64,000 bases of DNA from Prunella strophiata (GCA_036583965.1 JAZBQD010000026.1:1612001-1676000), one strand, 5' to 3'; counted from the first letter of the stretch, positions 1-12,091 are shown. Numbers and translations: made by a program. The notes: a model not told the origin generated them from the sequence alone.

Positions 1-1640
1 GCAGGAACAGGAGCACCCAGGAGCCCACCCCAGGCTCCTGTTTCTGCCCTCAGCCCTCCTCCCCCACAGCTGCAGCTCAATCCCAGCTCTAATGCAGTTT
101 TCCCTCTGCAAGCAGCACAGACCTGGCAATTTATCCCCAGCTCATTGTTCAGATGATTTTCTCCCCTGTAAATGAAACCCAATTCCCCCAGACAAGGCTG
201 GCCCTGGCAGGCAGGGATGCTCTGCTAATGGAGGCACAGGGATGGAAATTGCCACACAAGTGGGAACAGTTCTCATCCTTTTAATAACCTACGAGCAGCA
301 CAGGTAGAGATATTCCTAAACTCTGATTTTATCATGATGGCATCAGGATCAGAGATGTGTTTTTCCTCAGGCTAGACAGGAGAGAAGGGAAGATACTCTG
401 TTTCCTTGACTACCTTCCATCTGCCTTTAAAAACATAATTTTCCTTTATTAGCTGGTTTCTTTGGTTATTGCAAGTAAAACAACACATCCTGAGCCCTGG
501 TAATAACTCATGTGTTGGTGGCCTTCCCCCTTCTCTCTCTGCTCTCCCCACATTTCCTGGTTTCCTCCTCCTTTCCCCACCCCTCCCTCCACTTCTGAAC
601 CAGGAAAATTTCTTTTGTTTGTTCACAAACAGGAGGGAGAAAATATTTAACAAAGAGGTGATGTGCAGGGACAGATTCTGATTAATTGCCAAATTTCTAT
701 AAAAGCAGTGATTTTTCAGCTAGTCCTGAGGGGAGGTTGAACCCTCCCAGCCTAAATTGCTGCTCATTGATCACCCCACCCCAAAAATCCCCCCTGTCTT
801 CTCTGCCTCATCCCTGGGAATAGGAACAGCATGGAATAAGCAACAAGCTCTGTCTTGTTGACACATATTGAGCTAATTCAAATTCAATAATTTTGTCCAG
901 ACTGGAATTTAAAGATATCATCTCTTTTCTTTTTTTGCTGCTGTTTGAGATGCAGTAGTTTTAAATAAACACTGTTATTGCCCTGAGATGATCATTATGA
1001 GGCACAAGGCAAAACTCCAGGACTGAGCAGGGGGCATTTTGGGAGTGAAAATTGGGAAGTGAATCCACCTGGAGCTGCTGGGCAGGCCCTGATCCTGTCC
1101 TGGCACCACAGCAGGGACAGCAGGTAAGCTGTCACAGGGGAAAGAATCCTTTTTTTAATTTGATTTTTGTCCTTCAGCCTGCAGGAAGACAACCTGCAGG
1201 TCCACTGAAAATTCCTTTTCAGGCAGTCAGGTCCTTCAGTGTCGAAATTCTCTGATGTTTTGTCCACTTGGAGAGAGGGAAGCAAACCCTTGGTTTTTGT
1301 CTGTGCTTTGTTAATCCCAGACACTCCTCTTCTCTCCTGGCAATCCTGGGAAAATCAATTTCTGTCTGGAAAGATCATTCCTGCAGCTGCTGTCAGCTCC
1401 TGCCATGTTCCAGGTGGATCAGAGGGGGCTCTCCTTGTGCTCCCCTGGCCGTGCTGGCTCTTCCAGCTCTGTGCCCCTCCTGGCCCTGCTCAAACAGGAA
1501 TTGCTCCAAAAAACTCCCTGATCCCTCATCTCTTGGGCTCCAGGGGCTCCCACACCCTCTGGATTTCTGGAGAGAGCTAAAAAAAGGTGCTGGTTTTCAC
1601 ACAACTGACCAGGATCACAGCAGTGATTCCCAGCTGATTC
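1..1640. other. Unique intergenic sequence, no gene seen
   Basis: No supported gene. Short open frames on both strands have no recognisable domain and no consistent splice or start context. A pyrimidine-rich patch lies at about 519-600. The stretch is treated as intergenic sequence upstream of the receptor gene that starts at 27.8 kb. Confidence 0.6.
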
Positions 1641-1793
1641 TGTGACTGTTCACTGGGGTTGAGAAGGTCATCCCTGTTTGCATCAGCCTTGGACAGGAAG
1701 TAAATAAATGCAGATTATTCTTTTTTTAAATTCTAAGATCTTGTAGCAAAATCACACCTTTGTTTTTCTCTTTTTAAGCTTCCTGAGATATTG
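1641..1793 (+). repeat. Dispersed direct repeat, copy 1 (partner at 3461-3619)
   Basis: About 150 bp is nearly identical to 3461-3619 in the same orientation. Shared blocks include CACTGGGGTTGAGAAGG, CTTGGACAGGAAGTAAATAA, ATTCTAAGATCTTGTAGCAA and CTCTTTTTAAGCTTCCTGAG. The copies differ by substitutions and by the length of an internal T run. It could be a local duplication or two copies of an unrecognised interspersed element. No terminal motif or target-site duplication was clear. Confidence 0.8.
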
Positions 1794-1956
1794 GTGAGAT
1801 ATTTAAAAATACAATTATTTATAAACAACTTGCAAATGGAGACATTTGTTAAATATTTGCTCCACAATAGTCCCAGATGAATTTGCCACCATTCCCCTTC
1901 CAGTGTCTAGATAAGGGCATGCTGATGTTCCTGCTGGATGGAAGGTCCTTCCTTGG

Positions 1957-2254
1957 GCATTCTCAATTTTAGGGTGAGAAATCCGACTTTTAGGATTGGA
2001 CATTCTCAATTTTAGGGTGAGAAATCCCACTTTTGGGATTGGTCATTCTCAGTTTTGGAATGAAAAATCCCACTTTTGGGATTGGACATTCTCAATTTTG
2101 GCATGAGAAATCCCACTATTGGGATCTCACATTCTCAATTTTAGGATGAGAAATCCCACTTTTGGAATTGGACATTCTCAATTTTAGGATGAGGAATCCC
2201 ACTTTTGGGATTGGACATTCTCAATTTTGGAATGAAAAATCCCACTTTTGCCTC
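1957..2254. repeat. Minisatellite, about 43-bp unit, about 7 copies
   Basis: The block CATTCTCAATTTTAGGGTGA followed by an AAATCCCACTTTTGGGATTGG-like block recurs about every 43 bp. Copies differ at several sites (AGGG/TGGA/AGGA after TTTT; GGG/GGA after TTTT), so the array looks moderately old. It sits between the two copies of the 150-bp direct repeat. Confidence 0.9.
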
Positions 2255-2587
2255 TGGGTGCCTGGTTGGGAAAGGATTTTTCCAAAGGAAGGAAAACCTG
2301 CCATGTCTTTGGAGACCTCAAATTCTTCCTTATTCTGCCAGGATCCACCCAGAGGTCAGGAAAATTGTTAGGACAATAAAATTGGGGTTTGCTCATGTGA
2401 GTGTTGCTCCTTAAATTTCAGATAAGAGCCTTGAGCTGGTTCTGCAGAGGTTTTTGTGCCCTGCTAGAGGCCACAGACAATCACCTGGTGGATGTTCCCC
2501 ACCAGAAGGAGCAGTGGCTGCACTTTGAGCAGCACCAGGGGCACACAGGGCTGTGTTGGATTAAGTCCTTTTCTGATCCAGAGATGG
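2255..2587. other. Unique sequence, nothing recognised
   Basis: No gene, repeat or regulatory signal could be supported here. Confidence 0.5.
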
Positions 2588-2905
2588 GGAAATGAAAAGT
2601 GTTTTAAAAGTTTTTATTTTATTTTTAGTCTCATGTGAAGGGTGAGACAATACAGATGTTATAATTAGCATTATTACAATTAGAAGTTAGCTATTTCTTA
2701 ATTACAATACACTATAAGTGTTTCTTGGCCTGTCAGCTTTTGCTGTGGTATATTGCAAATGCCTTAAAGCTAATCATCTATAAAAATTAAATATTAAAAA
2801 AACAACTTAGCCCTTTATAGTTAACCAATCCCTAAACAAATACTAAAATAATTTACTTAAAACCTAAAATATATAAAAAAAACTTTTATAAACAAATTCA
2901 TTTCC
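2588..2905. other. AT-rich segment, possible old retroelement remnant
   Basis: A sharply AT-rich block stands out against its GC-richer neighbours, with many short TTAATTAC and AATTAGAAG-type words and several TATAAA-like sites. Its texture resembles degenerate LTR sequence in songbird genomes, but that is an impression, not a match. A conserved AT-rich non-coding element is the alternative. Confidence 0.3.
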
Positions 2906-3460
2906 CACAGAGCTGCAGAGGGATGTGGGGATGCAGTCACAGCAGGGACAGCCCCTCACTGGAAGTCTCACCTGGGCCAGGTTTGGGGTTCCCAGGACCA
3001 GCAGTGGTGCCTAAACCCTTTTTTCCTGCTCATCCCTCCTTTACACCATGCAGCTGCCCAGCCTGCATCATCCCATTGCTCATATATGCAAGAAGAAAAC
3101 CTGCAGGAACAGACCCAGACCAAACTCTGGGGTGTGGATTTGCCCATCCTCAGCCTGAGAGTGCTTTTCTGCCAGAGGACTCTCCTCCAAGGCACACTTT
3201 TATTGCTGTCAAAAGCCCTTGATGCTGATTGGGGTGGCACTGAGGTGATCCCACAGGAACCACTGGGTTGGGGAATTTTCCTTCATAATCCAGGACCTGA
3301 TCATTGAGAGCAGACGTGATGCAGACACAGCTGGAAGTAAACAGAAGCAGAAGCCAAGCCCAAGGTGAAGGCCAAATACAGGCAGATCTCAAGGCAAAGG
3401 AGCTGTCATGGGGTTCTTTTTAATAAGTGACTTTTCCACTCAGGAAATCCTCAGGTGTTC
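2906..3460. other. Unique sequence, nothing recognised
   Basis: Only short open frames without recognisable content; no repeat was seen. Confidence 0.5.
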
Positions 3461-3619
3461 TGTGACTCATCACTGGGGTTGAGAAGGGCATCCCAGTTTG
3501 CATTTGCCTTGGACAGGAAGTAAATAAATGCAGATTATTCTTTTTTTTTTTTTTAATTCTAAGATCTTGTAGCAAAATCACACATTGTTTTTTTCTCTTT
3601 TTAAGCTTCCTGAGAGATT
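3461..3619 (+). repeat. Dispersed direct repeat, copy 2 (partner at 1641-1793)
   Basis: Same orientation as the copy at 1641-1793, about 1.8 kb away. The T run in the middle is longer here (about 14 T against 7), which accounts for most of the length difference. Confidence 0.8.
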
Positions 3620-4124
3620 TGTTGAGGCTTTCTTGAAATGTTGCTCAGTTATGTCTGACCTGCTGTCACTGTAGTGCCACAGGAACTGGGGGTGAATCTG
3701 ACACACAGTGCTGCAGAGCAGCTCCTGCTTCCTGAGCCTGGGATTCCTTTGCAAGGGAAAACCAACACAGGGGATTTGCTCACCTGGGCTTCCCCCTCAG
3801 CTGGGATGGCTGAAAACTTCCCTGTCCCATGAAAAGTGAGCCTCTGGCACACCCTCCTCTCTGCAGGACACAGCACCAGGCAAACACGAGTGATCCTGAG
3901 ACCCTGCACTAAGAGATGCTCAAAGCAAAGTTCTTCCCAGGAGTGCCACACTCAGGGTGTGAGCAGCCATTGTCCAGCTTTGGAAAGCCAGGTGTCTGCT
4001 GAGGAAGGCAGGAGCACCCCTGAAATGGAAAATGCAAACCCCCTCCCTCTGAATTGTTAGAATTTTGAAATTAAGGGGCTCTCAGGCAAAGATATGGGAA
4101 TATGAATAACAGTTCTTTACTAGG
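3620..4124. other. Unique sequence, nothing recognised
   Basis: No supported gene or element. Confidence 0.5.
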
Positions 4125-4224
4125 AAAAATAAAATAAATAAAATAAAATAAAATAAAATAAAATAAAATAAAATAAAATAAAATAAAATAAAATAAAATA
4201 AATAAAATAAAATAAAATAAAATA
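4125..4224. repeat. (AAAAT)n microsatellite, about 20 copies
   Basis: An almost perfect AAAAT/TAAAA pentanucleotide run of about 100 bp, with two AAAT interruptions near the ends (around 4137 and 4200). On the minus strand it reads as an open Phe/Tyr/Ile/Leu-rich frame, which is an artefact. Confidence 0.98.
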
Positions 4225-6149
4225 CAGCCCTGCCAGAGTCAGAATACTCCTTGACCCCCTGTGTGTCAGGGTGGTGGCACAGTCCCATGCCATGGTGGTG
4301 CAGCCCTCCTGCAGTGCCAGGGCTGGTTCTGCTGGAGCAGGGATCCTGCACAAGGGGGGAGTTTTCCTCTGCAGCTCCAGGGCTGCTGCAGATGGGCCTG
4401 CTCTCCCTCTGGCAATGCAGAGGAGAAGAAAGCTGCTCCTCTGGGAATGCAGCAGTGGGCAAAGGCTGCTGTGCTGTTCCAGGCTCAGATTCTATCCAGG
4501 TAGGAATGCTTGGCTCCTGCCCTGGGCAGAGCATCTCCAGTGGGATGATGGAATTGGATCAGCCATGCAGGGACACTCAGTGGCCATGGACAGCAGAGAT
4601 CTCCTGGAGGGAGGATTGGCTGTGGCAGAGATAAAGAAAACTGCCCAAGGAACAGAGGAGAACTGCCCCAGCTCTGACAGATGGGAAATAGAATACACAC
4701 CCCCAAAATTATATCTTACAACCCAGAACAGTCATGGAAAAAGGCAGAAATGGACAGGAGAAACCCCTGTGAGGTGTGTGGGCCAGCCAGGTTTATCACT
4801 GGCTCTGAAGTTTCCTACAAGCATTTTTGGGATGGGGTAAATCCCCTCTAGTTTGGAGTCTTGCTGCAGCTCTGCCCTGGGCTGGGCTGCTGGCAAGCAG
4901 GGCCAAGGCTGCTTTGGGAGGTCCCTGACACCTTTTGCAGTTGCTTCAGTGAACCCATTCTCTTCTAGAAGAAGCCTCCTTCAGCCCCAAAATCTCCCTT
5001 AAATCATCCTTCCCATGGGTTGTAGAGACAGACTCAGCTTTGCAATGTTCATCTTCTTTGGGATCCCTTTAATTGCAATTTTCTGGCTGGCAGCCTCCCT
5101 GCCAACAATCAGAGAGGAAAGAATGGTCACAGAAGGAGGAAATTCATTCCTGTGGTGAGTACGGAGGTAACAGAGCCAAAAGTTTGAAGCCCTCCTCCAA
5201 ACTGTGCTACACATACATTTCCTTTTTGCAGGGCAAACCATTTAACCTCTTTACCTGTTTGTCCTCATCTCCAAAATGAGGAAGGCAGAACTGACCCAGT
5301 TCTTATTATAAAGTCAAATGGTTTCAAAGCATTTTGAAGTCATTAAAGAAAAGGCTTTGCAGAAGGACCATGAGTTGTTCCTGCTGGAACACATAACAAG
5401 AGGTAAAATAGGAAACCAAGGGAAAGCTGAAATCCCTCCTGAAGCTTTTAAAGGTTCAAGCTCTGCCTTCAGATTGCAGTGTGAGAAGTGTCCTGAACAT
5501 GCTACACCTGTTTGGGATGAAGAAGTAATCGAGCTGACAAAAAAGCAGCTGCCTGTCTCTCTCTTGGAGAGGCTTTCACACCTTGCCAGCAGCTCTTGCC
5601 TTGGTGATAAACACATACAGGGCTGGGGGAGCTTTGGCTCCTCTCTCAAGGCTGCCTCAGGTGAGGATCTGACTCAAGGTTTTGTTTTGCTTTTTCTTTT
5701 TCCTTCTCTTTGTACAGCTGAAATTATTCCACTACAAAGCTGTTCAGGAGGGAAGGGGGTGCTGGAAAAGCAGTCTCGAGGTACAGGGGTGGAATTCAGC
5801 TCTTGGACACCAGAGCAGAGCTCACATCAACAACTTCTCCAGGTGCTTGGCTGCTCCATCGTGCCCAGCCTTCGCTGGAAAAGGAACATTTAATGCTCCC
5901 CTTCAGCCTCAGCCACATCTGCCTGCATTTCTCTTAGAACAAGGCATTGCTGCTGCTGCTAGAAACTCATTTAGGGATGTGTGGGTGCTGTTAAGGTCAG
6001 GGTCTGGGTATGAGACCTTGACTTGTGTGTACAAAACACCCTTGGAAGAGCTGGTAGGAATTTCTGACTGGAGGAAGCTGGAAGAGCTGGTAGGAGCTGG
6101 AGGAAGTTGAGAGAGGCAACCCCAAAATCCAGATTTTAACCTGAGTATT
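4225..6149. other. Unique sequence, no gene supported
   Basis: The longest non-repetitive open frame of the upstream half lies here (5318-5893, plus strand, 191 codons), but it has no recognisable domain, signal or splice context. I do not call it a gene. Confidence 0.5.
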
Positions 6150-6179
6150 AAATGAAATGAAATGAAATGAAATGAAATG
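6150..6179. repeat. (AAATG)6 microsatellite
   Basis: Six perfect AAATG copies. Confidence 0.97.
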
Positions 6180-8071
6180 TTGTATGATCAGATCAAGACC
6201 CTGACATTCAAGAGCAAGAATCCTATTCATTGCAAGCCCTAAGACAGCACAGAGACTTGGTGAAGCTGCTCTGGAGGCATTTAACAAGGGGAAAAGATAA
6301 TCCTAAAATATGGGAAAAGAACCTGACCTCTTCTGAATGCCCCAGAGATAACCTGAGCACCATTTCCACATGGACACGAGCCCCAGATCTCCCCCTGTGG
6401 TCTCTGTAGAGCTGACCTGGTGTTTCTCAGTGCATTTATTTCAGTGGGATTTACATTTTTAATGCAGTTCATTGTTCTCCTGGTGGGATTTCCAGCGTTA
6501 AAGTGTTTATTGATCCTGAGGAGAACAACTGGCCATGACAGAGGAAAGAAAATTAAATGCAACATCGATGCTGCTCATCTGCAATCCTCCTGGAGGGATT
6601 GTGTCTATTTTTCTGTGAGAAGAAGTGTGCTCTGTATTAATGTCCATGATCCAAGCCCAGCATTTCATTCTTCTACAAGGAGCTCCCTCTCCTCTCCCTT
6701 CCCCTCTCCCATTATCAGACAGCATCTTGGGCAGGAAAATGTTTTATAGGATTCTAGTTTGTCCTCAGAGAGAGGAAGACAATTATGACTGTCTCTCCAA
6801 GATTAAAAGCTTTTCCTGTGTATCCCTGTATTTAGCTCACTGGAGGCTGCTTTGTTTAGGCTTTGGGGTTTTTTCCAGGATGTTCTGTCTGCCACCAGGG
6901 AATCTTGCAGCCCATGGATCACACAGCTTGGGTGCTCTCAAAGCTGACCTGGAGCCACTTGGTTCAGACCAGGGGAGTTGCTTTATCCTTTGCTGGAAGG
7001 ATGTGGAATGTATTTATAATCCCTGTGTGCAGCTCCACCCTGTTCCCTTCAGTAAACACAGAACTCGGGGCAGTTCACCAAACAGGGCCTGCCAAAAACC
7101 AGCCCCAGCCAGGAGTGACCTCAAACCAGCCTTTTCATGGGAATTCTGCACAGGGCTGGGGGTCAGGCTCTGGTGTCACCCCTCTGTGACAGGTCCTGCA
7201 GAGCCCCAGGGGCAGGGCAGTGTTTGGAGCAGGATGGAGAAGGTGCTGGGGTGGGGGATCCCAGCAGCAAGGAACAGAGCCCAGGCTGGGCTGCAGCCTT
7301 GGAGGATTGCTCTGCACAATCTTAACCCATCTTCAAAATCACTTTGATGGACAACACTCTGGGGCTTTTTCAGCCCAAATGATTTTTAAATTGTTGAGAT
7401 GAAGCGAGCCAAATACCTCAGATGACATTCCTGGTCAGCTGGAAATTTGGCTTCTTCCAGTTGGTGTCAAAGCCTAATATTTATTTAAAGCCAGCCTTTA
7501 TAGTGCTCGTTATTACATTTAAATATTTTCTTTGTGTCTCAGGGAGGCTGCCAGCTCCTCTGAGCCAAACATGACTGCTGCAGCTGAAGTGGTTGCCTGG
7601 CCACACGGAGCCCAATTCTGGGGACAGAGTGAGGAGCACACTGAGGGATTTCTGCACTGCAGAGCCAGCCAAGGCTGAGGAGCTGCTCAGGGCAGCAAGT
7701 GCTACCAGGAACATCTGTTCCCAAGCCAAAATCAGGCATCCAGGGAGCAGCAGGGGCTTCATCACCCCCGTGGGAGCTGAGGGCTGGCCTGGCTGACACA
7801 CAGGGGACACCACCCGGGGCTGGGAGCTGGTCCCAGGAACCCCCACCCAGGGAAAAGGGAAGGGAGAGATCCAAGATCCAAGCTGGGTTATTCCAGCTCT
7901 GCTCACCTGTCTGAACAGCCTTTGGTGGTTTAGTGCACCTGAGCCATGGTTAACTCCAGGAACTGCTCTGCTCATCAATAAACAGCACCAGGGATGGTGA
8001 GTACGTGCTCTTGGGGCTCTGGGCAACCACCAGAAGACACTGGGGGAGAGACAGGGCCAATGGACAGGAGG
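6180..8071. other. Unique sequence, nothing recognised
   Basis: Open frames of up to 240 codons (6625-7347, plus strand) have no recognisable content and no matching splice signals were identified. CT-rich patches occur near 6690-6715. Confidence 0.5.
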
Positions 8072-10646
8072 AGACAGCTCTGAGAGGGGTCAGACAGCTC
8101 TGTGAGGGGTCAGACAGCTCTGTGAGGGGTCAGACAGCTTTCTGTGAGGGGTCAGACAGCTCTGTGAGGGGTCAGACAGCTTTCTGTGAGGGGTCAGACA
8201 GCTCTGTGAGGGGTCAGACAGCTCTGAGAGGGATCAGACAGCTCTGAGAGGGATCAGACAGCTCTGAGAGGGGTCAGACAGCTCTGTAGAGGGGTCAGAC
8301 AGCTCTGAGAGGGGTCAGACAGCTCTGTGAGGGATCAGACAGCTCTGTGAGGGGTCAGACAGCTCTGTGAGGGGTCAGACAGCTCTGTGAGGGGTCAGAC
8401 AGCTCTGTGAGGGGTCAGACAGCTCTGTGAGGGGTCAGACAGCTCTGTGAGGGGTCAGACAGCTCTGTGAGGGGTCAGACAGCTCTGTGAGGGATCAGAC
8501 AGCTCTGTGAGGGGTCAGACAGCTCTGTGAGGGATCAGACAGCTCTGTGAGGGATCTGATCCCTCTCTGTGAGGGGTCAGACAGCTCTGAGAGGGGTCAG
8601 ACAGATCTGAGAGGGATCAGACAGCTCTGTGAGGGATCAGACAGCTCTGAGAGGGGTCAGACAGATCTGAGAGGGATCAGACAGCTCTGTGAGGGGTCAG
8701 ACAGCTCTGTGAGGGGTCAGACAGCTTTCTGTGAGGGGTCAGACAGCTCTGTGAGGGGTCAGACAGCTCTGTGAGGATCAGACAGCTCTGTGAGGGATCA
8801 GACAGCTCTGTGAGGGATCAGACAGCTCTGTGAGGGGTCAGACAGCTCTGTGAGGGGTCAGACAGCTCTGTGAGGGATCAGACAGCTCTGTGAGGGGTCA
8901 GACAGCTCTGTGAGGGATCAGACAGCTCTGAGAGGGGTCAGACAGCTCTGTGAGGGATCTGATCCCTCTCTGTGAGGGGTCAGACAGATCTGTGAGGGGT
9001 CAGACAGCTCTGTGAGGGGTCAGACAGCTCTGTGAGGGGTCAGACAGCTCTGTGAGGGGTCAGACAGCTCTGAGAGGGGTCAGACAGCTCTGAGAGGGAT
9101 CAGACAGCTCTGTGAGGGATCAGACAGCTCTGTGAGGGATCAGACAGCTCTGAGAGGGATCAAAGAGCTCTTCCTGAGGGATCAAAGAAATCTCCATGAG
9201 GGATTAAAGGGATCTCCATGAGGGATCAAACAGCTCTCCATGAGGGATCAAACAGCTCTCCATAAGGGATCAAAGAGCTCTCCATGAGGGGTCAGAGAGC
9301 TCTCTGTGATGGATCAAAGAGCTCTCTGTGAGGGTTTAATGAGATCTCCATGAGGGATGGAAGAGATCTCCATGAGGGATTAAAGAGATCTCCATGAGGG
9401 ATTAATGAGATCTCCATGAGGATCAAAGAGCTCTCTGTGAGGGTTTAATGAGATCTCCATGAGGATCAGACAGCTCTCCATGAGGGATTAAAGACATCTC
9501 CATGAGGAATCAAACAGCTCTCTGTGAGGGATCAAAGAGCTCTTCATGAGGGATTAATGAGATCTACATGAGGGTCCAAAGAGATCTCCATGAGGATCAA
9601 AGAGCTCTCTGTGAGGGATCAAAGAGCTCTTCATGAGGGATTAATGAGATCTCCATGAGGAATCAAACAGCTCTCTGGGAGGGGTTAAAGAGATCTCCAT
9701 GAGGATCAGACAGCTCTCCATGAGGGATTAAAGACATCTCCATGAGGAATCAAACAGCTCTCTGTGAGGGATCAAACAGCTCTTCATGAGGGATTAATGA
9801 GATCTACATGAGGGTTCAAAGAGATCTCCATGAGGATCAAACAGCTCTCCATGAGGGATTAAGGAGATCTCCATGAGGGATTAATGAGATCTCCATGAGG
9901 GATTAATGAGATCTCCATGAGGATCAAACAGCTCTCCATGAGGAATTAGAGATCTCTGTGAGGGATTAATGAGATCTCCCCAAGGGATTACTGAGATCTC
10001 CATGAGGACCAAACAGCTCTCTGTGAGGGGTCAGACAGCTTGTGAGGGGTCAGACAGCTTGTGAGGGGTCAGACAGCTCTGTGAGGGGTCAGACAGATCT
10101 GAGAGGGATCAGACAGCTCTGAGAGGGGTCAGACAGCTCTGAGAGGGGTCAGACAGATCTGAGAGGGATCAGACAGCTCTCCATGAGGGATTAATGAGAT
10201 CTCCATGAGGATCAAAGAGCTCTTCATGAGGGATTAATGAGATCTCCATGAGGGATTAATGAGATCTCCATGAGGATCAAAGAGCTCTCTGTGAGGGGTC
10301 AGACAGATCTGAGAGGGATCAGACAGCTCTCCATGAGGGATTAAAGACATCTCCATGAGGAATCAAACAGCTCTCTGTGAGGGTTTAATGAGATCTCCAT
10401 GAGGATCAGACAGCTCTGTGAGGGATCAGACAGCTCTGTGAGGGATCAGACAGCTCTCCATGAGGGATTAAAGACATCTCCATGAGGAATCAAACAGCTC
10501 TCTGTGAGGGATCAAACAGCTCTCCATGAGGGATTAAAGACATCTCCATGAGGAATTAGAGATCTCTGTGAGGGATTAATGAGATCTCCCCAAGGGATTA
10601 CTGAGATCTCCATGAGGACCAAACAGCTCTCTGTGAGGGGTCAGAC
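8072..10646. repeat. Large minisatellite, 20-22-bp units, two unit families with higher-order structure
   Basis: From 8072 to about 9160 the unit is CAGCTCTGTGAGGGGTCAGA (20 bp), with variants in GAGAGG/GTGAGG, GGGTC/GGATC and AGCTCT/AGATCT. From about 9160 to 10,020 a second family of about 22 bp dominates, built on GAGATCTCCATGAGGGATTA and AGAGCTCTCTGTGAGGGATC. From 10,020 to 10,646 the two families are mixed. Larger duplicated blocks are visible: about 160 bp starting at 9452 recurs near 9692, and about 100 bp starting at 9941 recurs at 10,551. The short open frames in the array are by-products of the repeat. Confidence 0.97.
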
Positions 10647-11601
10647 AGCAGCAGAGGTGGGTGGGTGAGCTGTGATGTGGGGGATCTCCCAGAACAGGCC
10701 ACTCCTGACAGCTGTCAATAAACCTGCAGATCCTGCACTAGGAGCAGTGATGAGTTCTTGGATAATTGCTTTATGGTTAATGTGGAATGCCAGGAAAAGT
10801 CACCGTGGGCAGGAAGGGGAGGGTGGAACGTGCAAGTGGAAATAAATCCTGTGGTGTTTTTAGCTCAATACAGGCCTTGGAAGTCCTGTGAACTTTACAG
10901 ACACATTCCATGTCCGGAAACAAACAAACAAAAATTATGTACTACAGAAATATCATGGAAACATGATACAGAAATATATAAAAATACTAAATATTAAATA
11001 GACAAAGCAGGCCTCGAGAGATGTTCTGCAGTTTTGCAGGCCCAGCCCTAAGGCTGGTACAGCCCTGAGGGGTCTCAGCCACCTCCAGACCCTGCACAGA
11101 GGCCAGGCTTTGGAGAAGCCCCTCTCAACCAGGAGACAGAGCACTGTGCACAGCAGCCCAAAACCTCCCTGTGAGGAGGGCCAGCAAGTCTGTGGCTGCT
11201 GTCCCAGCTTGAAGAATTCAGTGTTTATTCTGTTTCCTTCTTCCACGTCAGTGATAAAGTTCTGGCACATCTTGGAAGGAAAAGTGATCCCATTCCCCAG
11301 CTCAGCCAGACACACAGACATGCAAAAGCTGGAACCTACCTTGAAGCAAACCCAAAAGCCTGACACCAGCACCTGGCACCTCCATGAAGCTCCAACAGCT
11401 GGAGTCAGCTCAGCTCTCACACTCTGGTGTGAGCTCCCTACAAAAATCTGGGAGCTCTGGGAGCACAAACCCAGCCCTGTCCTTGCACATTTTCCAGCTC
11501 CTGCTGGAGCCACCGGTGAGATCCCAGAGTGGAAGCTGGGAGGGGAAAAGGGACAGGGAACGGGAAAGTCAGACAGGAAACGGGAACGGCAAAGGTGACG
11601 T
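10647..11601. other. Unique sequence, nothing recognised
   Basis: No supported gene. A single AATAAA lies at about 10,719 without other evidence for a transcript end. Confidence 0.5.
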
Positions 11602-12091
11602 GAAGGGAGGGAAGGGAAGGAAGGGAAGGGAAGGGAAGGGAAGGGAAGGGAAGGGAAGGGAAGGGAAGGGAAGGGAAGGGAAGGGAAGGGAAGGGAAGGG
11701 AAGGGAAGGAAGGGAAGGGAAGGAAGGGAAGGGAAGGGAAGGAAGGGAAGGGAAGGGAAGGGAAGGGAAGGAAGGGAAGGGAAGGGAAGGGAAGGGAAGG
11801 GAAGGAAGGGAAGGGAAGGGAAGGGAAGGGAAGGGAAGGGAAGGAAGGGAAGGGAAGGGAAGGGAAGGGAAGGGAAGGGAAGGGAAGGAAGGGAAGGGAA
11901 GGGAAGGAAAGGAAAGGAAAGGAAAGGAAAAAGGAAAGGAAAGGAAAAAGGAAAGGAAAGGAAAAAGGAAAGGAAAGGAAAAAGGAAAGGAAAGGAAAAA
12001 GGAAAGGAAAGGAAAGGAAAGGAAAGGAAAGGAAAGGAAAGAAAGGAAAGGAGAAAGGAAAGGAAAGGAAAGGAAAGGAAGGAAAAAGGAG
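11602..12091 (+). repeat. 490-nt uninterrupted polypurine tract: (GGGAA)n passing into (GGAAA)n
   Basis: Every base on the plus strand from 11,602 to 12,091 is A or G. The first part, to about 11,905, is GGGAA with occasional GGAA units. The second part is GGAAA with AAAAAGG interruptions. The long Lys/Gly/Glu-rich plus frame and the Phe/Pro/Ser/Leu-rich minus frames across it are artefacts. Long mirror-like purine tracts of this kind can form triplex (H-) DNA; that is known chemistry, not shown here. Confidence 0.98.

Noticed and set aside
1641..3619. The two 150-bp repeats as LTRs of one retroelement
   Set aside because: The interval holds a minisatellite and no retroviral gene remnant, primer-binding site or target-site duplication was found.
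5318..5893. Non-repetitive 191-codon plus-strand frame
   Set aside because: It is the longest frame in its neighbourhood not made of repeats, but it has no recognisable domain and no promoter or splice support. A chance frame of this size is expected somewhere in 64 kb.
8072..10646. CRISPR-like or satellite centromere array
   Set aside because: Units are contiguous with no unique spacers, so it is not a CRISPR array; 20-22-bp units over 2.6 kb with both flanks unique make it a minisatellite rather than centromeric satellite.
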